16,336 nt of DNA from an uncultured Collinsella sp. (GCA_900544865.1 UQXA01000041.1:1-16336); one strand, 5' to 3'; positions 5,761 through 15,389 are shown, numbered from the stretch's first letter. The notes: generated by a model from the letters alone, not told the origin. Numbers and translations: made by a program.

Positions 5761-8700
5761 CTGGCGGCGCTTGTCGGACAGGAAGACGCCGGCGGCAACC
5801 AGGACCGTGCCTCCAATTACGAACGTCTCGCCCAGCAGGTTGGACACGTCGCCCGTGGCGGGCATCGTCGTCTGCTGCGTGGTGGCCTCGGACGCCGAGG
5901 TCATGTGCTTGGCCTGGTACGCCACCTGCGTCGCAGGCTGAGTCTGCTCGCCATTCCCGCGCTCGGCGGCCTCTTGGCGAGCGATCTCGGCGTTGAGCTC
6001 GACAATAGCCTGGTCGAGCTCGGCCTTGGCGGCGGTATAGTTGGCAAGCGCCTCCAAGTAGGCAGGTGCCACAGCATCCGTCGCAGCAACGGCAGCGTCG
6101 AGCTCAATCTTGGCAGCTGCGGCGCGCTCGGCGGCATCGTGGGCTGCAGCGATCTTCGCGTTGAGCGCCTCATCCGCATCGTTGGCACGGCCGCTAGCGA
6201 TGGCGTCGGCAAGGTTGATCCTGCGCAGGCGGGCAACCGCGGCGGCAGAAGCATCGCGATCAGCGGTCGCATCCGTTACGGCGTCGTCCGCCGCAGTCAC
6301 GCCAGACTCGGCATCGGTCTTCGCCGAAGCCGCTGCCTCAACAGCAGCATCGGCAGCGGCCTTGTCCTCCGTCGCCTGAGCAAGCGCCGCGGCGGCATCA
6401 TGTAGCTGAGCCGCACGAGCAGCAGCCGCGACGGATGCGGCCTGAGCCGCGGTCACAGCCGTGCCGGCACCGCTCGCAGCAGCCTGGGCGGCAACAAGCT
6501 CGGCCTGGGCAGCAGCGACGTCGGCATCTGCCTGGCCTGCCGCACCCTGCGCGGCATTCACTGCAGCCTGCGCGTCAGCCTGAACGGCACGCGCCCCCTC
6601 GAGCACCGCCGAGGCCGCATCAAATGCACGCTGAGCAGCGGCAACGTCGGCAGAGTACGCAGCCAGCTCGTCCTGGGCGGCAGCAAGCGCGCTCTCCTTG
6701 TCGCCAACGCCGGCGCGAGCGGCATCCAGCGCACGCCGGGCAGCGGCAGCCTTGCCCTTGGCGACATCGAGTTCATCAGACTTGGCAGTCACGACACTCT
6801 GCGCCGCGGTAACCGCAGCGCTGGCAGCGTCCACGTCGGCGCGGGCATCAGCCACGGCACGCGCAGCGGCCTCAGCCGCGGCCTGCTTCTCCCCCACGGC
6901 AGCCTGGGCATCCGAGGCCCCAGCGGCAGCAGCGTCAACATCGGCGGCAGCAGCATCGACTTGAGCCTGCCTTGCAGCGGCGGCCTGCGACGCGGCGCTC
7001 ACCTTGCCGCCAGCCTGCGCAGCCGCGCCCTGAGCGGCAGAAAGCTCCTGACGAGCCGCGTCCACGCCCTGCCCAGGATTTGCCAACGAGTCACACCACG
7101 CATTAAGCGCAGCCTCGTATTCGGCAACCGTCATCGGATTGGCGGCATTCGTGTACCATCCTCCAGACATAGAGAACGTCTGCGCCTGCGTAAGCCAACG
7201 GTTCATCGTCCCGCGCGTGCAAACCCCCATACCCGTTACGGTGTAATCGGGATCGATCACATTCATGTAGTGACCGACTGTATGCACGCTCCCGCCATGC
7301 GCAGCCACGTAGCGATCGATTTCGTCGCCATGCTGCTCGTAGAAATCAAAAGCAGCCTTTCCCGTAAGGCCCGTCGCTCCCAGCGTAGCCGCAGCGCGGT
7401 CAAAGACGGCCTTCTCCTGATCGACCCACTGGATGAACGGGTCGCTTCCGTAGTTCCACGCCACGTTTTCGCCCACGTTGAACTGCATGGCGTGCGCAGT
7501 CTTGGTATCGGAGAAATTCGCATCGGCAATCGCGGTCGCCATCATGGCATACGTCACCTTGAGCTCACCCAGGCCAACGCTCGCACGATACTTGTTGCAC
7601 GCCTTGAGCCACACAATCGCTTGCTTCATGTTGGTCAGACTCGTCGCGTCAACCTCCTCGCCCACCTTGGTGAGGCTGGCATATTTGCAGTTGAGAATCA
7701 GGTCCGCCGCATCGTCGGCACCCACGCTCTTAAAGAACGCAATGGCGCCCTGGCGGTAGTTTTCCGCCGAGGCGTTCGCCGTAGCCTGAGCGGCGTCGAG
7801 CTTGGCCTGCGCTTGAGCTACAGCCTGATCGGCCTGCTGCTTTTGAGCCTTTGCCTGGTCGAGCGCCTTGTCGGCAGCGTTCTTCTCGTCCTTAGCGGCC
7901 GAGAGCTTGGCCTGAGCGTCGGCCAGCGCCGCAAGCGCATTGGCATGCTCGGCCTTAGCCTGATCGACGGCGGCGTCTGCCGCGGTCGCAGCAGCCGTGG
8001 CAGCGTCCAACTTGGACTGCGCGTCAGCCGCAGCCTGCTGCTGGACGGCGAGCGCCTGCTGAGCAGCCTGCACCTCACCCTCGGCAGTGGTCACTTCCTG
8101 CGAGGCAGCAGCGAGTTCGCCCTCGCGCTGCGCCTGGACCGACTTGGCGGCGTCCAGCGCGGCAGCGGCGGCGTCCACCTTGGCCTTGGCAGCCTCGTAC
8201 TCCGGGCCCGCGGCACCCTGCTCGGCACGGTCGAGATCGGCCTTGGCGGCGTCATAGCTCGCCTGAGCGGCATTCACATCCTTATCGGCCGCATCCTTTG
8301 CCTGCTGAGCTGCCGAAAGCTTGCCTTGCGCGTCCTGCTGTTTGGCCGCGGCGGCATCAACGCCAGCCTGGGCATTCGAAAGCCTGACCTGCGCGTCGGC
8401 GGCCTGCTGCTTTGCCTGCTCCAGCTCGCTCGCGGCCTGCTCGGCAGCGGCCTGAGCCGCGGCAACAGCCTCGGGCGTGGCATCGGCAGCAGTGGCCTGC
8501 GCGGACTTGAGCGCAGCCTGGGCATCGTCGGCGGTCTTCTGGGCAGCGGTCAGGGCTTCACCCTTGTCCGTCAGATCCCTCTTTGCGGCATCGAGTGCAG
8601 CTTGAGCGTCCTCGAGCGCCTTCACGTCCGCATCGGCCTTGTCCTGCGCGGCACCCATCTGCTGCTCCAGCTCGGCCGAAGCTGCAGAAGCGGCAGCGTC

Positions 8701-9099
8701 GCTTGTGCCACGGGCCGCATCGTAGGCGCTCTGAGCCTGCTGCTGGTTGGCAGCGGCGGCGTCGTAAGGAGCGGCGGCCGCATCCAAATCGGCCTTGGCA
8801 GCAGCGGCCTTAGCGCGAGCCGCATCGACCGCAGCCTGCAGGTTGGCGACCTTCTGCACCGCTGACACCGTGCCCGCGCCAGCGCTAGCAGCAGCCGCGC
8901 TCGTCAACGGAGACAGCACCGCAGCCGGCTTCGCAGTAGCGTCGGCACCGTTCGCACCCTGCGCCACCGCAGTCAGCGGAGACAGCAGCGACCCGCCCGT
9001 CATGGCGATCGTTGCCGCAGCAACTGTCGCCATACGCCCGGCGGCCTTCGCCTTACCCGCAGCGCCGCCATTGATGTTCTTGTTCACGTTCTTGCTCAT
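5749..9099 (-). CDS. Sortase-anchored coiled-coil surface protein with central CAP domain
   Basis: This is a secreted, wall-anchored protein of 1116 aa. ATG at 9099 (MSKNVNKN) is preceded by GGAAGGA 7 nt upstream; the frame continues to 9138 without a better start. The N-terminus has a long basic region and a hydrophobic core (about 23-45, ending TAVAQ) acting as signal peptide. Residues of about 60-440 and 680-1040 are Ala/Gln/Asp/Lys heptad repeats, predicted as long coiled coils. Residues of about 445-675 form a CAP/SCP (PR-1-like) domain with TAHAMQFNVGENVAWNYG, VGHYMNV and VTGMGV, and four Cys. The C-terminus has a sorting signal: MPATGD (1079-1084), a hydrophobic span, then KRRQLIR. The first motif residue is Met instead of the usual Leu. 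CAP domains in this setting have been proposed for adhesion or lipid binding; the role here is unknown. A strong terminator follows. Confidence 0.88.
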   Translation of the reverse strand: MSKNVNKNINGGAAGKAKAAGRMATVAAATIAMTGGSLLSPLTAVAQGANGADATAKPAAVLSPLTSAAAASAGAGTVSAVQKVANLQAAVDAARAKAAAAKADLDAAAAPYDAAAANQQQAQSAYDAARGTSDAAASAASAELEQQMGAAQDKADADVKALEDAQAALDAAKRDLTDKGEALTAAQKTADDAQAALKSAQATAADATPEAVAAAQAAAEQAASELEQAKQQAADAQVRLSNAQAGVDAAAAKQQDAQGKLSAAQQAKDAADKDVNAAQASYDAAKADLDRAEQGAAGPEYEAAKAKVDAAAAALDAAKSVQAQREGELAAASQEVTTAEGEVQAAQQALAVQQQAAADAQSKLDAATAAATAADAAVDQAKAEHANALAALADAQAKLSAAKDEKNAADKALDQAKAQKQQADQAVAQAQAKLDAAQATANASAENYRQGAIAFFKSVGADDAADLILNCKYASLTKVGEEVDATSLTNMKQAIVWLKACNKYRASVGLGELKVTYAMMATAIADANFSDTKTAHAMQFNVGENVAWNYGSDPFIQWVDQEKAVFDRAAATLGATGLTGKAAFDFYEQHGDEIDRYVAAHGGSVHTVGHYMNVIDPDYTVTGMGVCTRGTMNRWLTQAQTFSMSGGWYTNAANPMTVAEYEAALNAWCDSLANPGQGVDAARQELSAAQGAAAQAGGKVSAASQAAAARQAQVDAAAADVDAAAAGASDAQAAVGEKQAAAEAAARAVADARADVDAASAAVTAAQSVVTAKSDELDVAKGKAAAARRALDAARAGVGDKESALAAAQDELAAYSADVAAAQRAFDAASAVLEGARAVQADAQAAVNAAQGAAGQADADVAAAQAELVAAQAAASGAGTAVTAAQAASVAAAARAAQLHDAAAALAQATEDKAAADAAVEAAASAKTDAESGVTAADDAVTDATADRDASAAAVARLRRINLADAIASGRANDADEALNAKIAAAHDAAERAAAAKIELDAAVAATDAVAPAYLEALANYTAAKAELDQAIVELNAEIARQEAAERGNGEQTQPATQVAYQAKHMTSASEATTQQTTMPATGDVSNLLGETFVIGGTVLVAAGVFLSDKRRQLIR

Positions 9100-9218
9100 T
9101 GCCGATTCCTTCCCACGATGAGCTGATGTTTGACACATAATCGATCCAATATGCCCCGCTAAAAAGAGGTGATAACGGGGTAATTAAATCGGAGGAGTTG
9201 GAGACAAGCCCACATCCA

Positions 9219-9413
9219 TCAGCGGATGCCGAGCTCATACTCCCGCTCGCGCTCAATATCATTCAGGTACTCATAATCTTCGGAGCTAAGCTCTAGATCA
9301 TCTTGAGCGAACATGTAGTTCTCGGCCTTAGAACCAATACTGCAACCGTAGATGGTATTGAGATCGATATGGTCGGTATTGTCGTTGTAAAGGGGGAAAA
9401 TTCTGCTGGTCAT
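9219..9413 (-). CDS. Small acidic protein, unknown
   Basis: This 64-aa ORF starts at ATG 9413 (MTSRIFPLYNDN) with AGAGG 9 nt upstream. The frame opens at a TTG two codons earlier, where spacing is poor. The product is strongly acidic (many Asp, Glu and Tyr in the second half, YEYLNDIEREREYELGIR), has no TM segment, and has a single Cys. I do not recognise a family. The DNA is visibly more AT-rich than its neighbours. A well-spaced sigma-70-type promoter about 75 bp upstream supports that it is real. The surface-protein gene lies 119 bp downstream in the same direction and could share the transcript. Confidence 0.55.
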   Translation of the reverse strand: MTSRIFPLYNDNTDHIDLNTIYGCSIGSKAENYMFAQDDLELSSEDYEYLNDIEREREYELGIR

Positions 9414-9454
9414 GCTCAAGTACCTCTCAACATAAACTGAAAACTCGTTTGCTT

Positions 9455-9471
9455 GGTCTCTTTTTGAGACC
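9455..9471 (-). promoter_or_regulatory. Leader hairpin of the small acidic ORF
   Basis: GGTCTC and GAGACC form a perfect 6-bp stem around a five-A loop in the minus-strand transcript, between the promoter and the ORF. No T run follows, so it is more likely a leader or stability element than a terminator. Confidence 0.4.
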
Positions 9472-9493
9472 CCATCTGATGTGCTATGGCTGC

Positions 9494-9522
9494 AGTATAT
9501 GTTCTCCCCTTTTACAATGCAA
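9494..9522 (-). promoter_or_regulatory. Sigma-70-type promoter
   Basis: Minus-strand TTGCAT (9517-9522) and TATACT (9494-9499) are separated by exactly 17 bp, the ideal spacing. The transcription start would be near 9487, giving a leader of about 75 nt before the ORF at 9413. It sits 45 bp downstream of the PIWI-like gene's stop, with no clear terminator between. Confidence 0.7.
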
Positions 9523-9566
9523 GCGTAATTTCAAAAAGTTCTAGGAGCGATAATTGCGCAACACCA

Positions 9567-11462
9567 TCACTTGTCGCCACCGCCATCCTCTACCGCGCCC
9601 TCACGCGCAGCGCACTCGTTGAGATACTTGACCGGAATCGGCCACACGGACGGAGCCTTATAGCGCGAAAGGCCTATGTTGGCCAGCTGAACCAACAACT
9701 CAGACAAATCATCGCCGTCGAGTACCTCAATCGAACGCACGTGAATCGCAGTCGCCATATCCTCCTGGGTGCCGTTGTTGACGCCCACAAAATAGCAAGT
9801 CTTGCCCGCACGCTCGAACGTTCCAATGCCGTAATAAGGCGAGTTGTAGCTCTCGAAAATCTCTTTCTTACGCCCTGCTTTGCCTGTGAGCTGATGCTCA
9901 CCCACCAGGGCCATAAAGTTATTGGAAAACGTCGTCAGTCCCGTATCCCGCACGCGCGCAAGCATAGACTGCCCGTCCGCATGCACGTCAAAGACATAGG
10001 CGCCCTTATCGAGTTTGCCGTCCGCGGTCAGCAGATCGAGCTCCATCTCGTCCTCGGGACCATCCTCTGCCGAATGTGAGGCATAGCGCATGCCCCCATC
10101 CGCGCCAATCGCCAACGTAGCGATACGCGAATCCAGCTCAATCTTGTCCTTTGTTTTATGCGGCACATCGACCAAGCCACACACCGTCACCGACTCAATA
10201 TCCAAAGCATCAAGATCAAACGCCGTCACCCGCTCGTCGACAACATCCTGCTTTACCAGCAGTTCTTTGAGCATGGCGCCCAGGATCGCCTCTTGCGCAT
10301 TGCGATCCTTTTGCTTTGGCGCCACCTTAAACAGTGGCTCGCACACATCCGGTGTCACGTGCTGTTCCACCACGCCAGCATGTAAGGCATAGCCGTCGTC
10401 CTCAGCAACCTCATTGGGCACAACGACAAGGTTCAGCGCCCGCGAATCCACGGCCCTTCCGCCATACGTTGCGCGAACGCCCCACGAGGAATCGTTAAGT
10501 CGATCGGCCAGCTGGCGCGCCACTTCGGCAAGCCCATTGCGCGCAAACGACACCACGATTCGCTGCCCCGCCATGCGCTCCGCAACCACGCGCGCGTACT
10601 CATCACCCTTGAGCACCTCGTAGAAACTCTTACGCGGGTATTCCATGAGCGTCACCCGGGCGAAGTCGCTGTAACGGCGTTCGAGAATCTGCAGCTCTCG
10701 ATACAAAATGCCCTTCTTGGTATAGGCGACCTTGTCCGCCTGGGCCGAGAACGTCAGATCACGGCGCTTGGACGGCTTGTCGCCCTTGGCTCGGCGCAGG
10801 ATGTACTCGTCTTTTTGTTCGTGGGCAAGCACCATCGTCGCCACGGGCGATAGCCTGTAGCCCACTTGGCTCTTAATCTTTTCGAGCTCTTTCTCGTCAC
10901 CTTGTGCCCTGCCAATAAGCACACGGCGCTTGGTAAACGTCCGAATCTTAAGATCAAAGGTGCAATCCTCATCGATAACGATTTCAACCGTTTCGATCTT
11001 GGCAGGTCCCCTTCCGTCGCTTTCGACAGCATCGCGGCGGGCACCCTTGGCGCTAATGACATACAGGTGCCCGGTGTCATTGGGAACTTCGTCCTCAATC
11101 CCCTCAAACTGAGAGCAGGAGTTGAACAGCAAGCGGAGCGCAACGTAATCGTCCAACTCGTTCCAATTAGTTTTAATCGGAACTATCTGCTCCTGATAAA
11201 GCGAGGCATTAAGGTCGCCCGTCTGCACGCCCGCTTTGACCATCAGAAAGACGCGGTTGTCTGCAAGCTGCGTGAGCGCGACGACCTTGCCCGTCTGGCA
11301 CACATCGGCCATAAAGTTCGCCACGGCATGCTTGCCCGCATCGCCGACGTTGCACCAAAAGACCGAGTAGCGCTCCTCGGCAGCAGCGGCATCGAGCTGC
11401 AACACGAGCTCTGATACGGCGATGTCTCCCAAACCGCACGGCTGGTTATGCTTCGATTGCAC
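9567..11462 (-). CDS. Divergent MID-PIWI-like protein (candidate PIWI-RE relative)
   Basis: This is a 631-aa protein. GTG at 11462 is chosen for a GGAGG 9 nt upstream; it overlaps the helicase-nuclease gene's end by 17 nt, so coupled translation is likely. The N-terminal half (1-270) is unrecognised, with charged stretches such as KGDKPSKRRD. The C-terminal half looks like a MID-PIWI module. A MID-like alternation from about 275 is followed by LNLVVVP (about 341) and YALHAGVVEQHVTPDV (about 357), resembling the 'Y..lK..gv.tQ.v' stretch of PIWI proteins. Next come VTVCGLVDV (about 424), where an RNase H-like first strand would be, MLARVRDTG (about 500) and a terminal APSVWPIPVKYLNECA, which resembles the Pro-rich end of PIWI domains. 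I cannot see a DEDD/DEDH tetrad, so it is probably guide/target-binding without cutting. Relationship is by eye only; alternatives are an unrelated helicase partner. Confidence 0.45.
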   Translation of the reverse strand: MQSKHNQPCGLGDIAVSELVLQLDAAAAEERYSVFWCNVGDAGKHAVANFMADVCQTGKVVALTQLADNRVFLMVKAGVQTGDLNASLYQEQIVPIKTNWNELDDYVALRLLFNSCSQFEGIEDEVPNDTGHLYVISAKGARRDAVESDGRGPAKIETVEIVIDEDCTFDLKIRTFTKRRVLIGRAQGDEKELEKIKSQVGYRLSPVATMVLAHEQKDEYILRRAKGDKPSKRRDLTFSAQADKVAYTKKGILYRELQILERRYSDFARVTLMEYPRKSFYEVLKGDEYARVVAERMAGQRIVVSFARNGLAEVARQLADRLNDSSWGVRATYGGRAVDSRALNLVVVPNEVAEDDGYALHAGVVEQHVTPDVCEPLFKVAPKQKDRNAQEAILGAMLKELLVKQDVVDERVTAFDLDALDIESVTVCGLVDVPHKTKDKIELDSRIATLAIGADGGMRYASHSAEDGPEDEMELDLLTADGKLDKGAYVFDVHADGQSMLARVRDTGLTTFSNNFMALVGEHQLTGKAGRKKEIFESYNSPYYGIGTFERAGKTCYFVGVNNGTQEDMATAIHVRSIEVLDGDDLSELLVQLANIGLSRYKAPSVWPIPVKYLNECAAREGAVEDGGGDK

Positions 11463-14400
11463 GGCCGATCGCCTCCATCATCTCCAAATTGATTGCACCG
11501 TCGGCGGCCATATAAGGAACGGAGAACACAGTCCCCTCAGCATCGAGTGCCTTGGGCACGCACTCAAGCGCTGCCTCATCAGCCAAAACGTTGACGATTA
11601 GCAGGCGTTTCGCCCCAACCTTTTGAGCCTTCGCCCTAAAGCGCTCGGCATCCGACGCCTCGCGACCGTCGCGAACATAAGCGATATAGGCACCGATGCG
11701 ATAGTGTTTAAAATCGATCCATACCCCGGTCGTGTTGCCAGCAGCATCGAGCACCTCAAAGTCGCCACCTGTCTCGGCGTGTGCCGCATCGCCACGCGTA
11801 AGCGAATAGCGGCCGTCGTAATATGCCTCAAAGATTGCCCTTCCGGCAGATTCTCCCAGCTCACCCAGGTAGACCGCTGGAACATATAGGGCGTCATGTG
11901 CGCCGTCGCCGCCGGCTGCAGCGTTGTGGGCACCCCGTCGCTCGACCAACGCTCACGCACTTCGCGAATTGACAGCAGCTCGGGTACGCGCGCCGCCGCC
12001 TGGCTCACCTGGCGAACCGTCGCGCCCTTTAAGCCCTCCTTGCAGTGGCAACGATCCTCCAGACGAGCAGCAATCTGCTCGACGGGCTCACCATCGTAGC
12101 TAGGGAATTCAAAGTGCGGCACCTTGCATGCCCCGCCTTCTGCATAGGCATAGCCATTTGCAGCATGCGACATGCGCAGCGCGGTACTCCGGCGCTCTGG
12201 GTATTGCGCGAGATCTTCCCACGGCAGGCAAAAATGATGCAGGTAAAAGTCGCGCTCGCCATCAAAAGCAGTGAGATCTTCGTCCCCGGCGTTTAGCGAG
12301 GTAACTTTCCACGCCAGCTTTTCGTGCTTTTGCTTGGCAAGGTTGTTCCTAAAGGCGGCAAGGTTCTGCTGCTTAACGGCAGCGTGTTCCTTGTTGTCCG
12401 TCATATGGTTGTTGGCAGCGGCGCAGGCACCAACCACCTGCTCAAGCTCGTAGCCCATCGGCAAATCATGCAAGAACGAAAAGTTGCAATCGTTCGCAAT
12501 CTCGCGGTCGAGCAGCACCTGCACGCAAGGCATCTTTACACTCGTGCGCATCAGGCGACCCACAGCCTGTGCCACAATGCGAGCGCCTTCGACCTGATAA
12601 GAGAGGGTGTCGCGCACCGGCAGGCTCTTATTAACGCCAGATAGAAGCATCCGTACGTTCCGGCGCTTTTGAGTAAACGGAACCTCGCCGCGCGCTACCA
12701 GTTCCTCCTGCTCCACCACGCCAAGTAGCGCCTGCTGGACAAACTTATTTGAGTTGATCTCCACTCCCCAGGTCAAACGACTTGTGGGCGACTCGATATA
12801 TAAGAAATCAAGATCCATCTTGGGGCGACGGTCGGCATTTTCAAAGCCGCAATCGACCTGATGAACCATGTCGCACAGATTCTCCGGCACCTTGTATTTG
12901 AGATTCTTGGAAAAGCCACCGGCCGAAAGATTGATAAACATCAGGGTCGGCTGGCCCAGCTCGAGACGTTTTTGAGCGCCACGCCAACCTGCATCCCATT
13001 CCGCAGCGTTAAAGCACGGCACCATGTCCTTGGCGGCCTCAAGCGATTTCTCGTACGACATCTCGGGGCACTTGATGTTTCTAATCACCAGCTCCGCGAC
13101 AATCTCGCGCGCAAGATCCAGCGCCAGACTATTGAATTCGCCATGGTTTCCCATGTGGCGCGTGGTAAAAACGGCTCCCGCCCGTTGCTCGTTACGCGCC
13201 ACACCACGGGCCCAAGTACTCACGGCAACAAGCGTCTTGCTCAGGCGCTTCAGCTCAAACTCGATGCTCTTGGCGTCGCTCACGCCCACCCTGTCAGCAA
13301 TCTTTAAGCGCAAGCGCACCGCAAGTCCCTCACTCACGCCAATCCCGTCAAAGAACCGCATCGCGCGCTCGTACACCTCGTCGGGCGACACAATGATGCC
13401 GCCAAAGGCGCCGCCTGCCAGCGCGACCATGCCGGCAATTTCCTTGGACTCATCCACCCAGGCAATATCGACGTCGTACTCCTTCGCAGCCTGTTTGTTA
13501 AACAGCTTAGTCTGTCGCACGATTTCCTGGTTGAGCTCGCCAATCCAAGCGTCCTTGCGAACCACGCCATGAACCTCGTCAAGGTAATCGAGGTTGAAGT
13601 TTTTGACGGTCGGCGCACTCCATGTTGCGCTCATGCACACGCAAGGCGCTTTGGCGGCAATGGAGGCAAGGTAGGCCTCGGGCATGCGCTCAATGCCGTG
13701 GCTGGTTAGGTACGTGGTAAACATGTGCTCGATGGTGGTTTCCATCACTAGATAATCGACACCACGCGCATACATCGAGTCGTCGGCGGCATCGATCTCG
13801 TCATTCTTACGATCTTTAAAGAACAGCGCCAGCATCAACGAATCCCAAAAATACTTCTCGCTGGTCTGGTTGTTCCTAATGCCCAGGGCATCGATGATGT
13901 TCTTGCGCGAAAGGTCGTCCTTGTACGAAATGCTGCCGTAGTACAGCTTGTCCATAAGCGTGGCGCAACGGGCGAGATGACCCACCACCATCCTGACCAG
14001 ACCGCGTGCACGACGCACCGCCTTGCTGACGGTTTGCTGCCCACTCCCTCCGCGAGTGATAATCATATTGCGAGTACCGCCCTCATTGAGTTTGAAGCGC
14101 AACGGATTCGCCGAGTTGTCGCCCACCGAAATATCGTCGCTGCCAAACAGATGTCGACCGGAGAGCTGCTCTTCTTTCGCCTCGTCAGACAGCGCAAAAG
14201 GCGGACGCAGTTTCATGTCCTTAATACAAGAGGCGAGTGCCTTTTGAATTTTCTTGGCATCCTTGGCGATTTCTTCGGCATCTTCCTCTACGCTCGCCCG
14301 CGAAACCCTGTTCCTCTCGGCGTTTGACCCTTTGTGATCGCCCGACGTGGAAGCGTGCGTATAGACCGCCATCCATTGATCTCGATTCCCCAGTAGCAAG

Positions 14401-15377
14401 GGGTCCACCACACCGCCGTTAAAATGACGATCGAGGATACGCAATACTTCGTCCGGTTGAAACATCACGGGATCGTCTGTCAGCGTCGACAGTATGTCGG
14501 CCTTCATGTGGTCGATTTCATCAAAGATAAACAGGCCCTTCTCGGCAGCCATTGCGTTAAAGAGCACAACGCCTGCACCGGTCACTGTATCGATCCTATT
14601 GATGAGCTTTTGCGGCGTCAGGGCAATCACATGCGGTATGCTCTCGTCATTGAGCAGGGCAGACGGCCAAATCTGGGGGATCACCTCCATGCCGCGCGTG
14701 ATGTTTTTGAGCTCGTGGCTCACAGCCCAACGCAAGCTCGCATCCGCCGACGATAGCTTGTCGCGAAGGGCGGGGGTCAAACGGTCTGCAACACCTCCCA
14801 GACGATTTCGAGTGTCAAGGATGCCCAAAAGGTCATCGGCGATCTCCATCGCGTTGCCCCACGCTCGCTTAATGATGCGATGAGAGCTCTCGTCGTCCGC
14901 CTCGATGGGACACGGAATGTCGCGCACGCCCACGGCGCCCTTACCGCGCGTAGTCTCAATCCAATGCAGGATGTTATCGCCCGCACGCGGAAGATCGAAC
15001 ACCATGCGCTGCGCGGCATCGCCATCCATGCCCTGTTCAACCAGCAATTTGCGCACGCTCGCAACGTAGTTGTCGCGGTTGTCCTTACCCGGCACCACAA
15101 ACACCAGGTAACGACGGCCCGGGCACTTGTTAAAACAGCCCGAATCGTCCCAGCCACCGGCGATGAGGTCGGCTGTGACCTGCTCGGCCGTATAGTTTTT
15201 ACCCGAGCCCGTCGTGGCGCCCAAAAAGTACAGGCCATTGTTGCCCTGATCCTTGGGGGCAAACAGCGCACGCTCAAAAAACTCGCGCATCGCCTTTTGA
15301 CGTGCAAGATAGGGAGCGAGCTCCTTGTCGTCCGCAGACGACGGATTCGATTGGCAGTTGAGATCCCACATAGCCAT
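11446..15377 (-). CDS. SF2 helicase with C-terminal PD-(D/E)XK nuclease, frameshifted
   Basis: About 1310 aa if the frame is restored. ATG at 15377 has GGAGG 7 nt upstream; the TTG two codons earlier is too close. Helicase motifs are ATTGSGKN (54-61, Walker A with Asn for Thr/Ser), DEIDH (286-290, Walker B), SAT (583-585, motif III) and QAVGRLMR (937-944, motif VI). A very long insert lies between motifs II and III. The first frame continues to a stop at 11598, but after MTPYMFQ (about residue 1165) it becomes Arg/Thr-rich nonsense. The neighbouring frame, closed at 11446, carries the sensible continuation VYLGELGE, then GGDFEVLD and VWIDFKHY. That is a PD-(D/E)XK core (D codon 11761-11763, D 11713-11715, K 11707-11709). 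The gene is likely an ATP-driven translocase-nuclease working with the PIWI-like protein. In this copy the nuclease would be lost unless the shift is an assembly error. Confidence 0.8.
11472..11476 (-). promoter_or_regulatory. Ribosome binding site of the PIWI-like gene
   Basis: GGAGG lies 9 nt before the GTG at 11462, within the last codons of the helicase-nuclease gene. It supports a GTG start with a 17-nt overlap. Confidence 0.6.
11871..11880 (-). other. Frameshift site in the helicase-nuclease gene
   Basis: Reading CAG CGG TCT ACC gives nonsense, while one added base (CAG CGN GTC TAC) joins MTPYMFQ to VYLGELGE. The needed change is a single missing base at the G/C run around 11873-11877. 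No slippery heptamer is present, so programmed -1 shifting is unlikely. Mutation or an assembly error remains. Confidence 0.75.
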
Positions 15378-15384
15378 GGTCAAA

Positions 15385-15389
15385 CCTCC
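15385..15389 (-). promoter_or_regulatory. Ribosome binding site of the helicase-nuclease gene
   Basis: GGAGG ends 7 nt before the ATG at 15377 but only 1 nt before the upstream in-frame TTG. This decides for the ATG. Confidence 0.7.

Noticed and set aside
6961..8865. 634-codon plus-strand frame
   Set aside because: It is the antisense shadow of the Ala-rich coiled-coil gene. The Leu/Arg/Ser-rich product mirrors GCN codons, and no ribosome site is present.
6000..9000. Tandem DNA repeat or CRISPR-like array
   Set aside because: The repetitiveness comes from Ala-rich heptads in coding sequence. Units vary in length and sequence, with no spacers.
11871..11880. Programmed -1 ribosomal frameshift
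   Set aside because: There is no X XXY YYZ slippery heptamer at the junction.
11446..11949. Separate 167-aa nuclease gene
   Set aside because: The first part of this frame overlaps good helicase sequence and starts at a TTG without a ribosome site. A single frameshift within one gene explains it better.
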